Source: Lepisosteus oculatus (Eukaryota > Chordata > Actinopteri > Semionotiformes > Lepisosteidae). Taken from it: a stretch of 64,000 nt of DNA. Under the pieces are notes generated by a model that saw nothing but the letters and a program-made list of their open reading frames with translations, was not told where the DNA came from and made no database searches. The stretch is from assembly GCF_040954835.1 (NCBI RefSeq), contig NC_090706.1, positions 39,875,148 to 39,939,147 on the forward strand, given 5' to 3'. This document shows, in pieces, positions 1 through 12,539 of this stretch; positions within the stretch are counted from its first letter, which is position 1, and every line of letters begins with the position of its first letter. The translations under genes and the position numbers were made by a program.

Positions 1-88
1 TCAGCGCTGTGGCCGGAGTTGCTGAGGTTGCGAAACCTGGTGTTATTTCCGCGATACTGTACTAAAACAGGATTCCTCTTTCATCTAG

Positions 89-250
89 TACCTGGACCTG
101 TCGACACCTTTTGAGCAATACTCTCCGTCGTGTGAAGATGCCTCTAGTACTTGTTCATCGGACAACGACTCCGTTTTTACCCACGATGCCTTGTCCACCG
201 ACCCCTGTCTCCTTGGTTACCATGATGTCCACTCCAGGATAAGGACCTGA
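89..250 (+). CDS. fgfr4: fgfr4 last coding exon (C-terminal tail of FGF receptor 4)
   Basis: This is the 3'-terminal coding exon of a fibroblast growth factor receptor; the rest of the gene lies to the left of the window. A pyrimidine-rich acceptor ends in AG at 87-88. The frame from 89 gives 53 codons beginning [14 protein letters not shown], then [15 protein letters not shown] and a TGA at 248-250. The first codon is the tyrosine of the EYLDL motif, known in FGFR1 as the phospholipase C-gamma docking site (Tyr766). The STCSS.DSVF.H block is shared by FGFR1-4 tails. FGFR4 rather than FGFR1-3 is inferred mainly from the neighbours znf346 and uimc1, which flank FGFR4 in other vertebrates. Positions 1-88 are the end of the last intron. 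Receptor tyrosine kinase of the plasma membrane; no kinase-domain residues are in the window. Confidence 0.88.
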   Translation, partial: YLDLSTPFEQYSPSCEDASSTCSSDNDSVFTHDALSTDPCLLGYHDVHSRIRT

Positions 251-1350
251 AAGCTGTTTGTTTGTTTTTTTTTGCTCCAAATGAAATCTGCCATAGCCAT
301 TTGGGTATTCTGGGCATTGCGTGAGACGTTTTCTTGAAAAGCGAAACAGAAAGTGACTTCTGGGTTTGCAGGCTCGAAAGCCTTTCCCATCATCGACACA
401 GAGATGCAGCTGTCGAAGTAGCCGCCTTTCATTTACAGGTACTTTTCATATTGAAAGGGCTTTGTTGGCCTGTCTGTTGACTCGCAGTGATGCCAAAGCA
501 AAAACAATTAGCAAGTACACACACGAAGGATGTTTAACACGAAAACGTGATTATTTGAGAGGCTCGCTCTCCTCTGTGATAGAAGAGCATATCCTGGGCT
601 GCTATTCCCAGTTCTGCCATTTACACCATTCCCACAAGTCCAGTAGGATTTGAAGGTGCTGTGATTCTGACTGGCGTGGGATTTCTGGGATTACGTGTTT
701 TATTGTAGGGAAGAATCTAATCCCAGAGTATTTCCTGCGGTGCGTCTGAAAGTACACCTCTGGAGCGAGAGAGAGCATCTCCCTTCGAAACAACACAAAC
801 ACACACACTTTAAGCCAATATTGCAGGCAACACCTGGAAAACCAGTCTTGAAAGATCAAGGCAGCAGTGTCACCAGAAATAGAATCATGTAGAAGATGAA
901 AAAGAGAAAATCTATTTTGATATAATGAACAGAAGATGATAGCATTGTGAAATATAAATATAGAAATATATATAAGATTATTCTACAATCTGGTATTTAA
1001 AAAATCTTAAATCTCAGGATATTATTTTATGTCGCTATAGTGGCAACAAAGTGCCTGCATTTCTAACTCCATGTGAATATATTGAATATTAAAATATTTT
1101 TTATGTACATATAAAAAAAGAAAACCTTTTTCCACCTTTTTTATAAATTATTTTTTTGTTGATTACAATGAGAAATGAAGTGTTTTAAGGTTCAGAGATT
1201 CAAGTGTAATTTTGATTGTGGATTATAGATTTTTTTCTGTGCATTTAGAAAATGCAATGCATTTACCAGCAGATATTTCGGTGAACTTTTATTAAGAAAC
1301 ATTTTTAATGTAAGATGTATCAAAAGCAATAAAGAACTCAAGCTTTTCAG
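251..1350 (+). other. fgfr4: fgfr4 3' UTR
   Basis: AT-rich sequence follows the fgfr4 stop codon with no convincing reading frame. A canonical AATAAA lies at 1328-1333, so cleavage is expected at roughly 1345-1360. Long A/T runs are visible around 950-1150. The end point is inferred from the first strong polyadenylation signal; an earlier or later end is possible. Confidence 0.6.
1328..1333 (+). terminator. Polyadenylation signal AATAAA, probably for fgfr4
   Basis: This is a canonical hexamer about 1.08 kb after the fgfr4 stop codon. It is the first canonical one noticed in this orientation downstream of the gene. Confidence 0.55.
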
Positions 1351-3080
1351 TGGTACTATATGCAATGCAAGAACAATAGGTGTAGTATCTTGGTGCGGTA
1401 TTGTCTCAAACTTGCCTTTTAGAAATTCTCAGCTCCACACTGGACACCTTTCAGAGAAAGAAAGCTTGCTATTAGGTACTTTATGAGTTTTTGAATTGAT
1501 CTAAAAACTCCTGCTTGATTCTGTTTTAAAAATGGAATCCTCCCTTTGTTTTCTGTAATCTTTTACCCTGTACAGTCAGTATTCTAGAGGCAAAGGCCAC
1601 TGGGACAATGGGTTCTTTGGAACTTCAATGGGCGTGACAGCAAAGCCCAATGATTTAGGCTCTGCCTGCGCTTGTGTGCAAATGAACTGGCCTTATTATG
1701 GAAATGACCCCTGCTGCCTCTCATTATTCAGTCAGATCTTTTAATATACAAATGCTAATGCTCTCCTTTTCAGAGCTGTTTAAATTTCTCCAGGGACTGT
1801 GGAGTTTCCCCTGCAGGAGATAAGAGTCCCGTGTGTTCCTACAAAAGGAGTATTTGAAATAATTTGCCCAGGTTGATCCATTACTGCCATTTTTATTCTT
1901 GGGGTATAAGCAGTTGCAATGTTGATGGGCAAAACCACATGAATTTTAATGTCCAAACCCAAGAGGTGCATGCAATGCAGTATAATGTCTGTCTGCTACA
2001 CAGAATTTAAATTCTTCTGCACCTTATGCAAGAGCCCTGCCATTAGAATGAGCAGTCCTGATATAAAGGCATAATACAGCTCTTACAAAACAGCTGGCCA
2101 GGACACGTCTAGCTGGAAGCTTGGCCTTGGACAACAGGCAGAGCCTGATGCACATGGTAATGCAAACGGCTGTTATCATTCACCAAAGGGAAAGAATGGG
2201 AACCGAGTCCCTTTTAACAAGAAATGGGTTTATATAATGGTGACATTACAGCATTGTGTGCAGCAACATTACAGTTCAGCCTCATGTTGTCATGTTGGAG
2301 TTACACAAACTCCATTGCAAAAGTGTAGTTATCTGAAGCCACTAAACAAAGGCACAGGCTCCAATTAGCTATGAAATTGACTGAAACAGAATGGTGGGAA
2401 AAACAATTAAATATAATCAAGTTGATTAGTCCGGCGATTTGCTCGAAGTGGCTGTTTATTGAATGTGGCCTTCTACAACAGTTAAAGCTGTACTTTTCGG
2501 GATTCTGAATCTGGAATTGTGTCCTGTCAGCAGAAATGACCTGGTTGTATTGTATAAGACTGTGCACTCCCAACAGAAGTGTAACAAATCACCATGTTCT
2601 TATAACTTTGAGGCTTCTAAATAATCTTGTAAACATATCTAATTTATTTGTTTTTGTTTTGTTTTTTTGTATAAAATCTATAATTTAAAATCTCTGTGGC
2701 TGTCTTCTCTTTCTCATTCTCTGTTCTGAACTGAAATAATGAAATCCAATATCCTTTTCAGTACACTGGAGAGCAGTGAAGTGACAATTCAATTAATTCC
2801 TGTATCTTTAACAATATCAGAGGGTTGCGGACAAGGGGGGGCCTTTTGTGCCATTGGTTCAGTTGCTAGGTTGCTGCTAGTCCAAGGACTTTATCCAGCT
2901 TCACCTTGAAGGACCTTAGGCAAGTATGTTTATGACACATGCTGATTACTGAAAATGTTAAATACTGAACTGACAAGAAGGATAGAAAATCAAATCATTT
3001 TGATGATTTAATTACAGGAACTGGATGCTAAGCTGATGGATCCAGACTTTTGATACATCAGCCTTTAGAGTTTTGCTCAG
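1351..3080. other. Intergenic, no gene seen
   Basis: Moderately AT-rich single-copy-looking DNA. No splice-supported reading frame was found on either strand. The subsegments about 1560-1780 and 2085-2290 are less degenerate-looking and free of recognisable repeats, so they could hold conserved noncoding elements near fgfr4; this is a guess without a comparison. A T-rich low-complexity tract lies at about 2645-2670. Confidence 0.5.
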
Positions 3081-3084
3081 GATT

Positions 3085-3205
3085 GGCTTCATTACTCTGC
3101 TCTCCTCCCCACTGATAGCTGATGTGTGGTGAGCATTCTGGCACACTACAGCACATTGGTGGTGGGGTCCCTATGCTTTGAGTGGAGTGTCCAGAAAAGC
3201 ACTAT
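3085..3205 (+). repeat. Interspersed repeat fragment, family A (3' part)
   Basis: The string GAGTG.AGTGTCCAGAAAAGC.CTATA at the 3' end, preceded by CTCTGCTCTCCTCCCC, also occurs at 55.5-55.7 kb on the + strand and reversed at 23.8-24.0 kb. This makes it one member of a dispersed family whose 3' end carries a short ATT-type tail. The class (SINE or LINE 3' end) is not certain. Confidence 0.6.
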
Positions 3206-3224
3206 ACAGTTTCTTACATTAACT

Positions 3225-3405
3225 TGCTCTTCATGAGGGTCAGAGTGTAGGGTCAGCCACTGTACAGCACCCCTGGAGCAGTTGGGGTTAAGGCCTTGCT
3301 CAGGGGCCCATTGGAATAGGATTCCTCTGCCAGCTGTGGGATTTGAGCCAGCAACCTTCCAGCCACAGGCACAGATCCTTAGCCACAGAGCCACCGCTCC
3401 ACCCT
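3225..3405 (-). mobile_element. tRNA-derived SINE, family B
   Basis: Read on the - strand, the element begins with a tRNA-like head: GTGGCTCTGTGGCTAAGGAT resembles box A, and GGCTCAAATCC (3339-3349) resembles the pol III box B. The body contains GGCAGAGGAATCCTATTCCA and AACTGCTCCAGGGG. A second copy of this body lies on the + strand at 46.04-46.20 kb. It abuts the family A fragment on its left. Confidence 0.7.
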
Positions 3406-4267
3406 GAATTCATGTCTGTTTTAGGTGGTTCACGTTTCTTAAATTGGTTTTAATTCGCTGTCACCCCTCCCTGTTCCAGTGCAGGTCACTTGCTCATTAG
3501 CCGGATTTTAAAAGCTTGGTGAAATCCAAATCTGCTTTATTTTGAAATGGCACGCTATCATATCATTGAAATGAAACAGCCATTTGAAATCCTGGCTGCT
3601 GCGGAGCAGAGCCCAGTGTCCTGGAACGCAATCAGAACCGATCAGAAGCGGCAGTCTGATCTCGTCAGGCCTCCCCTCTCACTCCTCTGGGCCACTTTGA
3701 TCTGGCACAGACAGGGGAGCCAAAGGGCTCTGATTAGTTATCAGTGGGTTTTTCTGCCGTCTCCTGGAGCTCTTGCCTACAAAGCAATGATTGCAAAGAC
3801 TGCCACATTGCTGTCCCACATACATCTGTGCAAACAGAAGCCTTATCTTTAATCTGGGGGTGTTAAAATTTCCTAGTTAGAAGCACATAGAAGCAATCAG
3901 TGCCAGCCCATTCACTGGCTCACGATCTGACCACAACATTTGATAGCTGACTCTTTACTTGGCAACTGTGTCCAGCAGAGAGGATGAGATAAGGAGAGAC
4001 CTCCTGACCAGGACATTTGTGACTTCACACACACCCATCTGTTTTAAACAGAGTTGTGATAATGCGAATGTGACCCAACACCAAGCACAGAACAGAGCAG
4101 CCACATTCGAGGAGCAGCTGGTACACGATAGCTTATCTTAAGAGGAAACCAGCAGGGCCTGGGACTGATAATGTTACATCAGGTCTTCTCTCAATTTTGC
4201 AGATACTGAAAAGTTAATTCATCTGTTCATCTGTTGTTTCGCTTCAATCTGTTAAAGAGTATGAAGT

Positions 4268-4300
4268 AGGGCAGAAAGATTAAATTGTTTTTCATTTCAT
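4268..4300 (+). repeat. 33-bp dispersed direct repeat, copy 1
   Basis: This segment differs from 5813-5845 at only two of 33 positions. Shared core: AGAAAGATTAAATTG. It ends just before the LINE fragment. Confidence 0.7.
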
Positions 4301-4343
4301 TTTGCCTGGCCTATTAACACTCTCCTGTGTGGTCTGCCTTCAA

Positions 4344-4625
4344 GCTCGTTAATTAAATTACAACTTCTCCAGAATAGTGCTGCCAGGATTCTCACCAGAG
4401 CAAGGAAGCCAGGCCATATTACCCCTATTCTAGCACAGCTGCAGTGGCTCCCCATCCACCAGAGAGTGTATTTCAAAGTACTGTTCCTGGTCTTCGAGGC
4501 TCTAAAAGGCAAAGGTCCCACCTGTCCATCTTCTTTTTCAAACATCACCCTGGTCTTAAAGGCAATATTCTTACTCCGGGCTGCAGAGTTAAACAGTTCT
4601 GTGTTTAAAGTGTAAAGCGACAAGT
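4344..4625 (+). mobile_element. LINE fragment, L2-like reverse transcriptase C-terminus
   Basis: The + strand translates as LLQNSAARILTRARKPGHIT followed by PILAQLQWLPIHQRVYFKVL. This is the well-known C-terminal signature of L2/Maui-type non-LTR reverse transcriptases in fish (QN.AAR..T......HITP.L..L.WLP...R..FK). Only about 90 codons are present, so it is a dead 5'-truncated piece. A 33-bp segment at its left border (4268-4300) recurs at 5813-5845. Confidence 0.72.
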
Positions 4626-4639
4626 CAGCAGCTCACTTG

Positions 4640-7600
4640 ATAGGAGACTCTCAATCATCAGGACGCTGTGTGTTTTTGCACAGTGCAAGCTCCACAGTGC
4701 TGGACGGGTGAGTTAGCTCTGAGTGGTGAGTCCTCCGCACCGAGGGCCATGCAAACCCACAGGAGCTTGGAAAACCTCAGAGTCACCTTGGAGCCTCACG
4801 CTAAATCTGTACTGTCCAGAGCCAGGACCCTTCAGCCAAATGCGTTTCACCACCTGGGGAATTCTGGTTACACTTCGCCAATCATGCCAGCCGGGACTGG
4901 ACAGGCAATGTCCAAGAGTCTTTACTGCTTGGGCACAATGGACTCCACAGACTAACGCTGAGAAATGTGTAGTGAGGGTAATGGTTCTCTGAAGGCCAAC
5001 TCAGCCTTTCAACAAACTCTCAGATTTTCATCAGTAATATGAACTTCGATTGCCATTTGAAGTCATTTAGATGCGGTACTGCCCTCTACCATCCTAAAGC
5101 TGCTTTCTCATAGCGTACTTATGTGATGTCTTTCTTTATATGTGAACCCAAGAGCCCATTTCATGTAATGCCTCTGTTCAGGACAGTCCTCTTTCTTGGA
5201 GCACTCTTGTCAGTTTTTGGGATGTTTAATCACGTTGGGAGGTTTGGAGGCCATTCATTTCTTGTTTTTGCTCTGACTAATTACATTGAAGAGAGAGTCT
5301 GGTCAGGGTGATGTGAGACTTGGAGCAGACTGTGTTAACACAGCGAACAAGGTCACAGTAAACATTCTGCTCCAATCACTAACTAATGTAGTTGTAGATC
5401 ATCCAGGTTATGAATCTGCAACATCTTTCAGAAAACAAAATGTAAAATTCTAAACAAAATTGGGAGGACTCATCTCCTGGACACTTGAGCCCTGGAAGAA
5501 GTACTTGCAGACAGTACAGCTATAACCAGCTGCTAGATGTAATTATTTTCTTTTAAAAGCAAATTGCACTTTTGTTTAGTGAGTACAAATTGTAGAGTAT
5601 GGGGGTAACTTCAGAAAATGGATTCCAAAAGAATTAATCCGAATGGCAAACCAGCACATTGGGTACAGATTTCACCAGATGTGTGCTCCTCAGCAGAAAA
5701 GCTCACTGGACACGAGGGACACATACCTCTCCAGCTGCAGACTTGCAGCTCAGTGGACAGGACTGAGATTTTCCTGCCATCCTAAGGTTTCTGGATGCAA
5801 AGCACACCAAGCAGGGTAGAAAGATTAAATTGCTTTTCATTTCATGTGAGAGGTTTGTTCACACCTGAGCTGAGTAAGGAGGTTGATTTCTGTGACAAAG
5901 ATTTCCATCAGCCCAGGTGTGAAGTGAGGGGGTGGGAATGATGTGGATCTCATCTACTTGGCGTTAGCTTGTCAAATAACTTGCTGTCAACTAATTCTAA
6001 GATTTTATCTGATAAGATACTTATCTGATTTCTCTCAGATAAGTAGATAGTTTTTACACTTCTGGCCCAAGAATCCCAGCAGGAAACAAATACTCAGAAT
6101 TACAGCAGACCTGTAATTCCTGTCAGGCAAAGGGAATCCATAGAGATTAGTGTTGTTCTGTATGAGGGTAAAAGTATGATGAAAGTTTGGGAAAATATGA
6201 TCTAGCCCCACTGATAAAACTAGCTTTTCTTTCCCTAACAGAAAACATGCATGGAAACAAGAATGACAAGAGACAGAGAGAGATGTGATCGGTTTTAATT
6301 TAATTTTGACTTTCTTGAAGATATCAAGGCAGATTGCATTGCATTGCAGATTGATAATTGCTTTCATTCTGTCAAGAGGCATTCTGCCCATTTCTCAACA
6401 TGGAACAATGGTTTGATTTTTACTTCAGCTATAGTCTGTGCAAGCTCAGTGGCAAGCAAGGGGTACTGCACTGTTTAAATCAGATCACATGCTTTTCTGA
6501 ATGATCTCCAAGAAATAACACAGGACATACAATACAAAGCACTGTCACCTCTAAGAGCTCCAGACATTAATCAGAAACCAGATAGCTAACAGCTCAGAGC
6601 AAGCTTGTTTTAGAGGGGGCGGGGGACTATCACTGTATTAATTACTCAGAATCACAGGGAACAGGAAACTCTGCTGTGTACTTTAGAATTTATCATTATT
6701 AGCTAATGTTTTACTATATAGGCTTTAAGCCTGCATGCAGGGAGTGCTGTGAGGCTTATCTGTATTCTCTCTCCCTCCTGATCCCAGCCTGTGCTTGGCT
6801 CTCTGTCAGGAATACAATTGAGCAGACATTTTCTAGGTGACACGATGAATTCAAGGTGCCCATCGACAGGCCATGTCGATGGACAGTTCCCTACCCTATC
6901 CCAGGGAGGCCACCTAGGTCATTTTTTCACAGCCAAGTTAGAACTGACCTTATAGGTCCTTACAGGTCCTGGTGCCGGTCCAGAAGAAAGCTATTTTCAT
7001 TTAACCGGGGTCTACAGATAGGAAAGGTCTAGCCATATCTATGACTGACATGCTTCTGGACAGGAAGTGCTGGTCATGAAAACAGCAGAAAACAATGTGA
7101 GTTCTGTCCTCTTTGTGGGTTTCTGTGCTAAAAGCAGCACACAGGGAGGCATGAGGGGTTGGTTATGCTCTTGGAAGGTTTGGCCAGTTGTAGTCTTTCA
7201 GTTTTGTAGATCTGGAGCCACAGGTACAAGAGTGGGGCCTTGTAAAATCCTGTGGCCAGAAGGCTCACTGTAATCAATCTCTTCTGAGACAGTTTCATCC
7301 AAAGGGACTAATGGTAACAAGAGGGTGGCTACACATGAGTAGGGGGCATTCACTTCTGGGCCTTGGTTTCATACCTCAACAGAAAACAGAGCTCAGGAAA
7401 GCTATGTGCTTTGCTTACTCAGTAGTGAGACACACCGTGAGTCACCGACAGAGCAGGGGTCCAAACAGGCAATCTTCTTGTAACAACCACAGAGCCACCT
7501 CTGTCTCTGCATCAGCACTAACTGGAAATGTCTAAGGCAAAAGCAACACCCACACAGCAAGGCTAAGCTTATGGACAAGGAAAGGAGTATTTCACAAATA

Positions 7601-10600
7601 CAGAGGTGCACATAATTATGGAAACCAATGAAAAAAGTGGGTACACGATGCTAATTTTGCATTATGTCTTAATAGCTAGAAATGTTACCTCATACAGTTT
7701 TATGTTGGTAAGCCACAATGTTCTTGGGTTGTGCAGCAGAAGGCACAAAGTGCTGAACTGAGGCTGAAGCCAAGGAAATGGCACAAGAGAGCACAGGCAT
7801 CGAAGGTTTAGTTAAAGAAGGCAGCTCCTGTCTGCAGACTGCAGTCCAGCTTTCTAACCTTGCCTGGGAGAGGAAACAACACCCAAATAATAAAGCATTT
7901 ATTTCTGAGCAGCTACTCACAAGATTAGACCACTTTGTGCTGATGTGTGTCTTATTGCCCTGGAAGAAACATGGGCTCCTGGACTTGCAGCAGGGCTCCT
8001 CTCGAGACTTCTGCTGCCTATGTGCCTGGCACACAGAGAGCTCGACAGCCGTTCAGAGTCTGTGTGTTCATCCTCAGCCTTGTCCAAGTCCAACATACAG
8101 CAGAATTGGGAAGCTGGACTGTAATCTATTGATTGGAGTTGTCATTAGCTCAAACCTGCATTTCTATGCTCAGAGCCAGGGCCACATTTTCACTGGCCCT
8201 GGGATACATTGTCAATTCGCTTGTGTACTGCTTTGATAGTGAGGAGTAGGGGTCCCCCTCTTATATTTTACACTTTTCTGGGGAAAGCAGGTCTAGTGAA
8301 GAGCCCCCCCAGCTCATAACTGAGCCCCCGCCAAACAGCAGTGACTCCAGCATCCCCCCTGCTGGTAGGTAGAGTTGTGCTTTATGAAATGACGAGATAT
8401 CATTGCATCTCCACCACGGGCTGTCTTTGTCGTCTCTGCTTGACAAGTATTGACACAGTAGTAGCATGTCAGGACAATGCTGTATTAGGCAGCATTTCAT
8501 TTTCACACTAAAGCTATCGTTTTACGCTGTGTAATTTGCATTTTACGCCCACGCTTTCTCTATTTCATAATTATTTCCAGTGCTGCAGGGAATCAATAAA
8601 AACATGTGCTACCTGAAGGCATTCTGAGGGAGACTTCAGTCACGCTACAAGCTGGATTGGATAACCAGGAGCGCAGCAGGGGTCACACACACCAGAACCT
8701 GAGAAACTAGAGGCACCCTCACCTTCAGGGGAGACCAGCGCGTATCGCCTTCTCCTCTTACACGCAGAGAGGTGTGAAATGCACTGGGTCACATAGCCCG
8801 AGAGCCAGATAGCATACGTATCGAAGCCTGGGGCCCCACGATTCTCTCGCGGTTATTTATTGCTCTGCAGTTCGTTAAGCTGTTGGGGGAGCAGAATGGA
8901 TTTTGTCTTGGATTACAAAGGGGAAGTGTGCATGCTCAGATCCCAACGCCATCCCAACCTCTCCCAAGCGCTGCAGGCTCTCAGGTGCTCGACTCCACCT
9001 GCGCACGGCTACGGGGGAAGAAAGCAGAAAATCAGACGCCTTACAAAACACGGACCAGCACGATATGTTTAAAGCTGTTGTTCTTACTAGGCCAAGAAAA
9101 CACGGTGCAAGTTTACAGAATCACAGGAGAAAAATTACAGAGATTTCTTTGGATTCTTTCTCCTGTGAAATGTGTTTCTGCACAGTTGCTTGGGGGGATA
9201 TATTTTATGAATGAAGCCTACAAATTCCAGTGCTGCCACCACACTGATGAAGACAACTGCCCAAATACCAAATGATCAAGTACAAAACGCTCTGATATTT
9301 TTCTTCTAGGGTATTTCCACCCCTGGAGAGAATCCCCTGCCCGAGGTCATTTTATAGTACCTTTCTCATTGTCTTCTTTTGAAGAGGTCAAATAGTTTGC
9401 CTCTCAGTTAGAGCTGTTCTGTCCTGAAGCCTCCCAGTGCTATCTACCTTTCTAAATAAGATATTCAATTTTATTTTGGAGTTTTAACCTTTGTGGTACC
9501 TACACACCTCACCCTTTCACAAGAACAAATAAAGAACGGTTCCTACAAACCGGCTTTTGAAAACTTCCCGGCTTTCAAAGTTGCTGGGAATTTGTCGGCC
9601 CAACAGTCAGAAGACTGAAACAGTAACTGACGGAGTGAGAGCTGTAAAAGCAGAGCTTTCAGAAGAATTTCATTCCCGTCAGTTAAGGCACCTGTTAGAC
9701 GTCTGGTTAAGCAAGCTGACTTTTTAAATCACTTTGATTCATTCATGAGGATCCTCTGTGGAACTAAGGACGTTGTGGTTTGTCATTTGCATCAACAGAC
9801 AAAAAGGTCCAGCATTTCCACTGACCTCGACGCCAGCACGGTCCCTGAAGAAAGCACTGCGGTGTTTAGCTCTTGACACACTGACTCCGTGTTCATCCCC
9901 CAGGTTTTCCATCTCCTTGTGGACCCTGCACGGCGCAGGGGGCCACAGGAAGAGGAAACCGCGGATCTGGGATGTGTGCCCGAGCAGGGAAGTGTCCGGG
10001 GAGGCTCCAGTCGAGATGGCGTGAAGAACAAACACAGGCCAGACGTGGGCACTGCCGGGGGGCTTTCCTGTTCCAGCAGGAAAGGGAAAGACCACCTTCA
10101 TGACAATGATGCAACAGCCCGACAGGGACCACTTTCTCCACCAGCAGACCCATGGCAGGCAGCTGTTCAGAAATCATTCCACACTCTGCTCACATTCGAA
10201 CATCGGGCCTGTCTGGGACCCCTAGCAGGCTTTTATGCCTGTTCCCATAAGAAAAAGCGCCAATATGCTCCTCGGCAGAGTGCTCACGGATGCTTTTTGC
10301 CCTGCTTACACGACATCAAATCCGTCTAAAATCACTCTTCTCAAACTTGTTCGGTTTACACTGGAAAGTAATGCGATATATGTTTATACAGCGTTCCTCA
10401 AAATGAAGTGGCCAGGAACAAACTCAGTGTTCACCATCAGATCAACCCCCAGTATCTGCGTCTTGAGGATTTGAGGACCATGTAACGAGGGGGCCCTGCT
10501 TGTCCGGTTGGCTATCTTGATGGAGGTGTGAGAAAGCTCAGAAATGGCAGGTCTGAATGCGGAGTGCCAAGGTTCGGCCCACAGCTAGGAGCTGTAACGT

Positions 10601-11850
10601 CTCCATGAGTCGAGACTCTCCCATGTGTTGAGAGTACTCAATTAGATAATAATTAGTTCATGGACAAAGAACTCCAAAGTGCTGACAACATTAAGACAGG
10701 TGTTATTTTTCTAACCCCCCCCACCACAGCTGTTATTGACACAGCAGTATCTCTGCAAAAAGACCTTCTGCCAGGGGTAAATGTAGCCTCAGGCCCAGTC
10801 CAGACAAATTTATTTCCCTCTCCCTAGTTTTCTGTTCCTCTTTCAGGTAATTGGCAGGGAGAGTATTATCTCTCTAATTGTCACATAGATCCCACACTTC
10901 CTCTGGGCCTCCACGTTTATACAAAACAGGAACTGGGGATTAGGAGAGACACGTCAGGCTGAGCTCTGGCACTGTGACTCATTCCCCCCTCTCTTGATCT
11001 GTGCTCTCAGGGGCCTGCTCCATGGCTCATCTTTCCTGGACACTCCAGCACCATCACAAACATGTGTCACATGAACTCGATGGGTCGCACAGCTCCCTCT
11101 CTTTTCTCCTTCTTCTTTTTGTCTTGCATTCTTAGCAGCCACTGGCAAAAAACCACCAGTGGCTGTTTGCTGAAGACAAGATTTAATTACTTTTTTGGAG
11201 ATGTCTGAAAGCCTGCAGCAATGAAACCTCTCTTTTATATTCATTGATCATGACAGGGTTTTCTTTCTCCTGATCAGTACTTAGGAACCTAAGCTGAATG
11301 TGTCTCATTCATCTTCATTAAGGTTTTGCTACTTTAAACTTGTCTTTGGTCTGGGACACTGTAGCTGGACAGCCCCAAATTTCAAGCAGCAAAACTTTAA
11401 TTCCAAGTAGTTTTGGTTTACCAGCAAAAGGCAATTTATTAAACAAAGAACAATGCAATTTAACAAACGGATTCAGACATGATCTTTAAGTAGACGTACA
11501 GCAATGGCATTTGACATTTATCTCAAGCCCTTCTAGCATAAAACATAAAGAAGAGTATTTAGAATTATGAAGTCAGTACCAGGTTACTGATAAGTAATCT
11601 GTCTAGTTGTTTTTGTACTGCAACCTTAAAATGCAAACCTAAGGTGAAATCTAAATGAGGGAGCCACATGTGACTGGTCACAGATGTTTTTAGACTACAG
11701 GTGCATGTTGTTGTAACCTTTCAGTCTGGTCCCGGGAGACACTATAAAAACCACGGGCTGTGAGGAGAGCTGAGTGCCCTGTGTCTGCCTCTAGAGCTCT
11801 GCAGAAGACCTTCTTATTGTCTCTACATTTCAATTTAGTTCCAGGGAGTC
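4640..11850. other. Intergenic, no gene seen
   Basis: Several open frames of 70-150 codons occur here (for example 7778-8236 on +), but none shows domain, splice or codon-bias support and their number fits chance. A weak SINE-like head in minus orientation may lie near 7440-7500, where the reverse strand reads GTGGCTCTGTGGTTGTTAC. Nothing else was recognised. Confidence 0.5.
5813..5845 (+). repeat. 33-bp dispersed direct repeat, copy 2
   Basis: Near-identical partner of 4268-4300, about 1.5 kb away. No LINE sequence follows this copy. Origin unknown. Confidence 0.7.
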
Positions 11851-11859
11851 GTGGTCAGA

Positions 11860-11965
11860 GCTCTGACTTTGTAACCAGAAGGTTGTGAGTTCACATCCTT
11901 GCACTGACAGCTATTGTACCTATGAGCAAATGCAAATCACTCCTGCAAAACATCCTGATGTGTTC
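11860..11965 (+). mobile_element. tRNA-derived SINE fragment, family D
   Basis: GTGGTCAGAGCTCTGACTTT followed by GAAGGTTGTGAGTTCACATC has the spacing of a tRNA head: box A-like TGGTCAGAGC and box B-like GAGTTCACATCC. The rest is diverged. It is judged a SINE remnant and not a functional tRNA because the acceptor stem does not pair. Confidence 0.5.
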
Positions 11966-12539
11966 ACGTAGGTACTCTCCACACTGTTGTTGTGAACAAG
12001 GATTTATTCTCAACTGACTTTAGTAAAATACGCCTTGATTTACCTTTCTCTTTGGTTAGCTAAACAAAAAATACAGTTTAAAATGCACTGCCACAGATGC
12101 CTGGGCATCTGATTCTGTGCAATAAGAGTTACTATCACGGTGCAGTTCTTAATATTTTAAATGCAAAAATGATGTCTTGAAAAAAATATCTTGCCATTGT
12201 CAGAGAACTTTAATGTAACTGTAGTATTCATGGTCCGCTGTTCTGCTGAAGCTGTTGTTTGCCATTGGGTGACTCCAGTTGGAATGGGACAGGCTCCTTA
12301 AGGCTCCTTCTGAAATTAATAGTTTGACACCTATTGCTCAGAGTGTCTGTGACATCTTAAAGGGTTAGGTAAAGTTTAAGAAAAGGGAGAACCGAAAAAT
12401 CTCCCCCATTTATATCCACACCTTAGGACAAGCTTGCTCATCGAAATATTTGCAGATGGGCTTCTCTGGCCACAGTGGGGTTAAACCTCTGAATGTGGAC
12501 GCACCACAGCAGTGAAAAGCTGGCTCTATCGGCAGCGCA

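Noticed and set aside
7778-8236. 152-codon + strand open frame
   Set aside because: No homology recognised, no splice context, composition like surrounding noncoding DNA.
11860-11935. Possible tRNA gene
   Set aside because: Box A and box B-like strings exist but no acceptor-stem pairing or anticodon loop could be built; a SINE head fits better.
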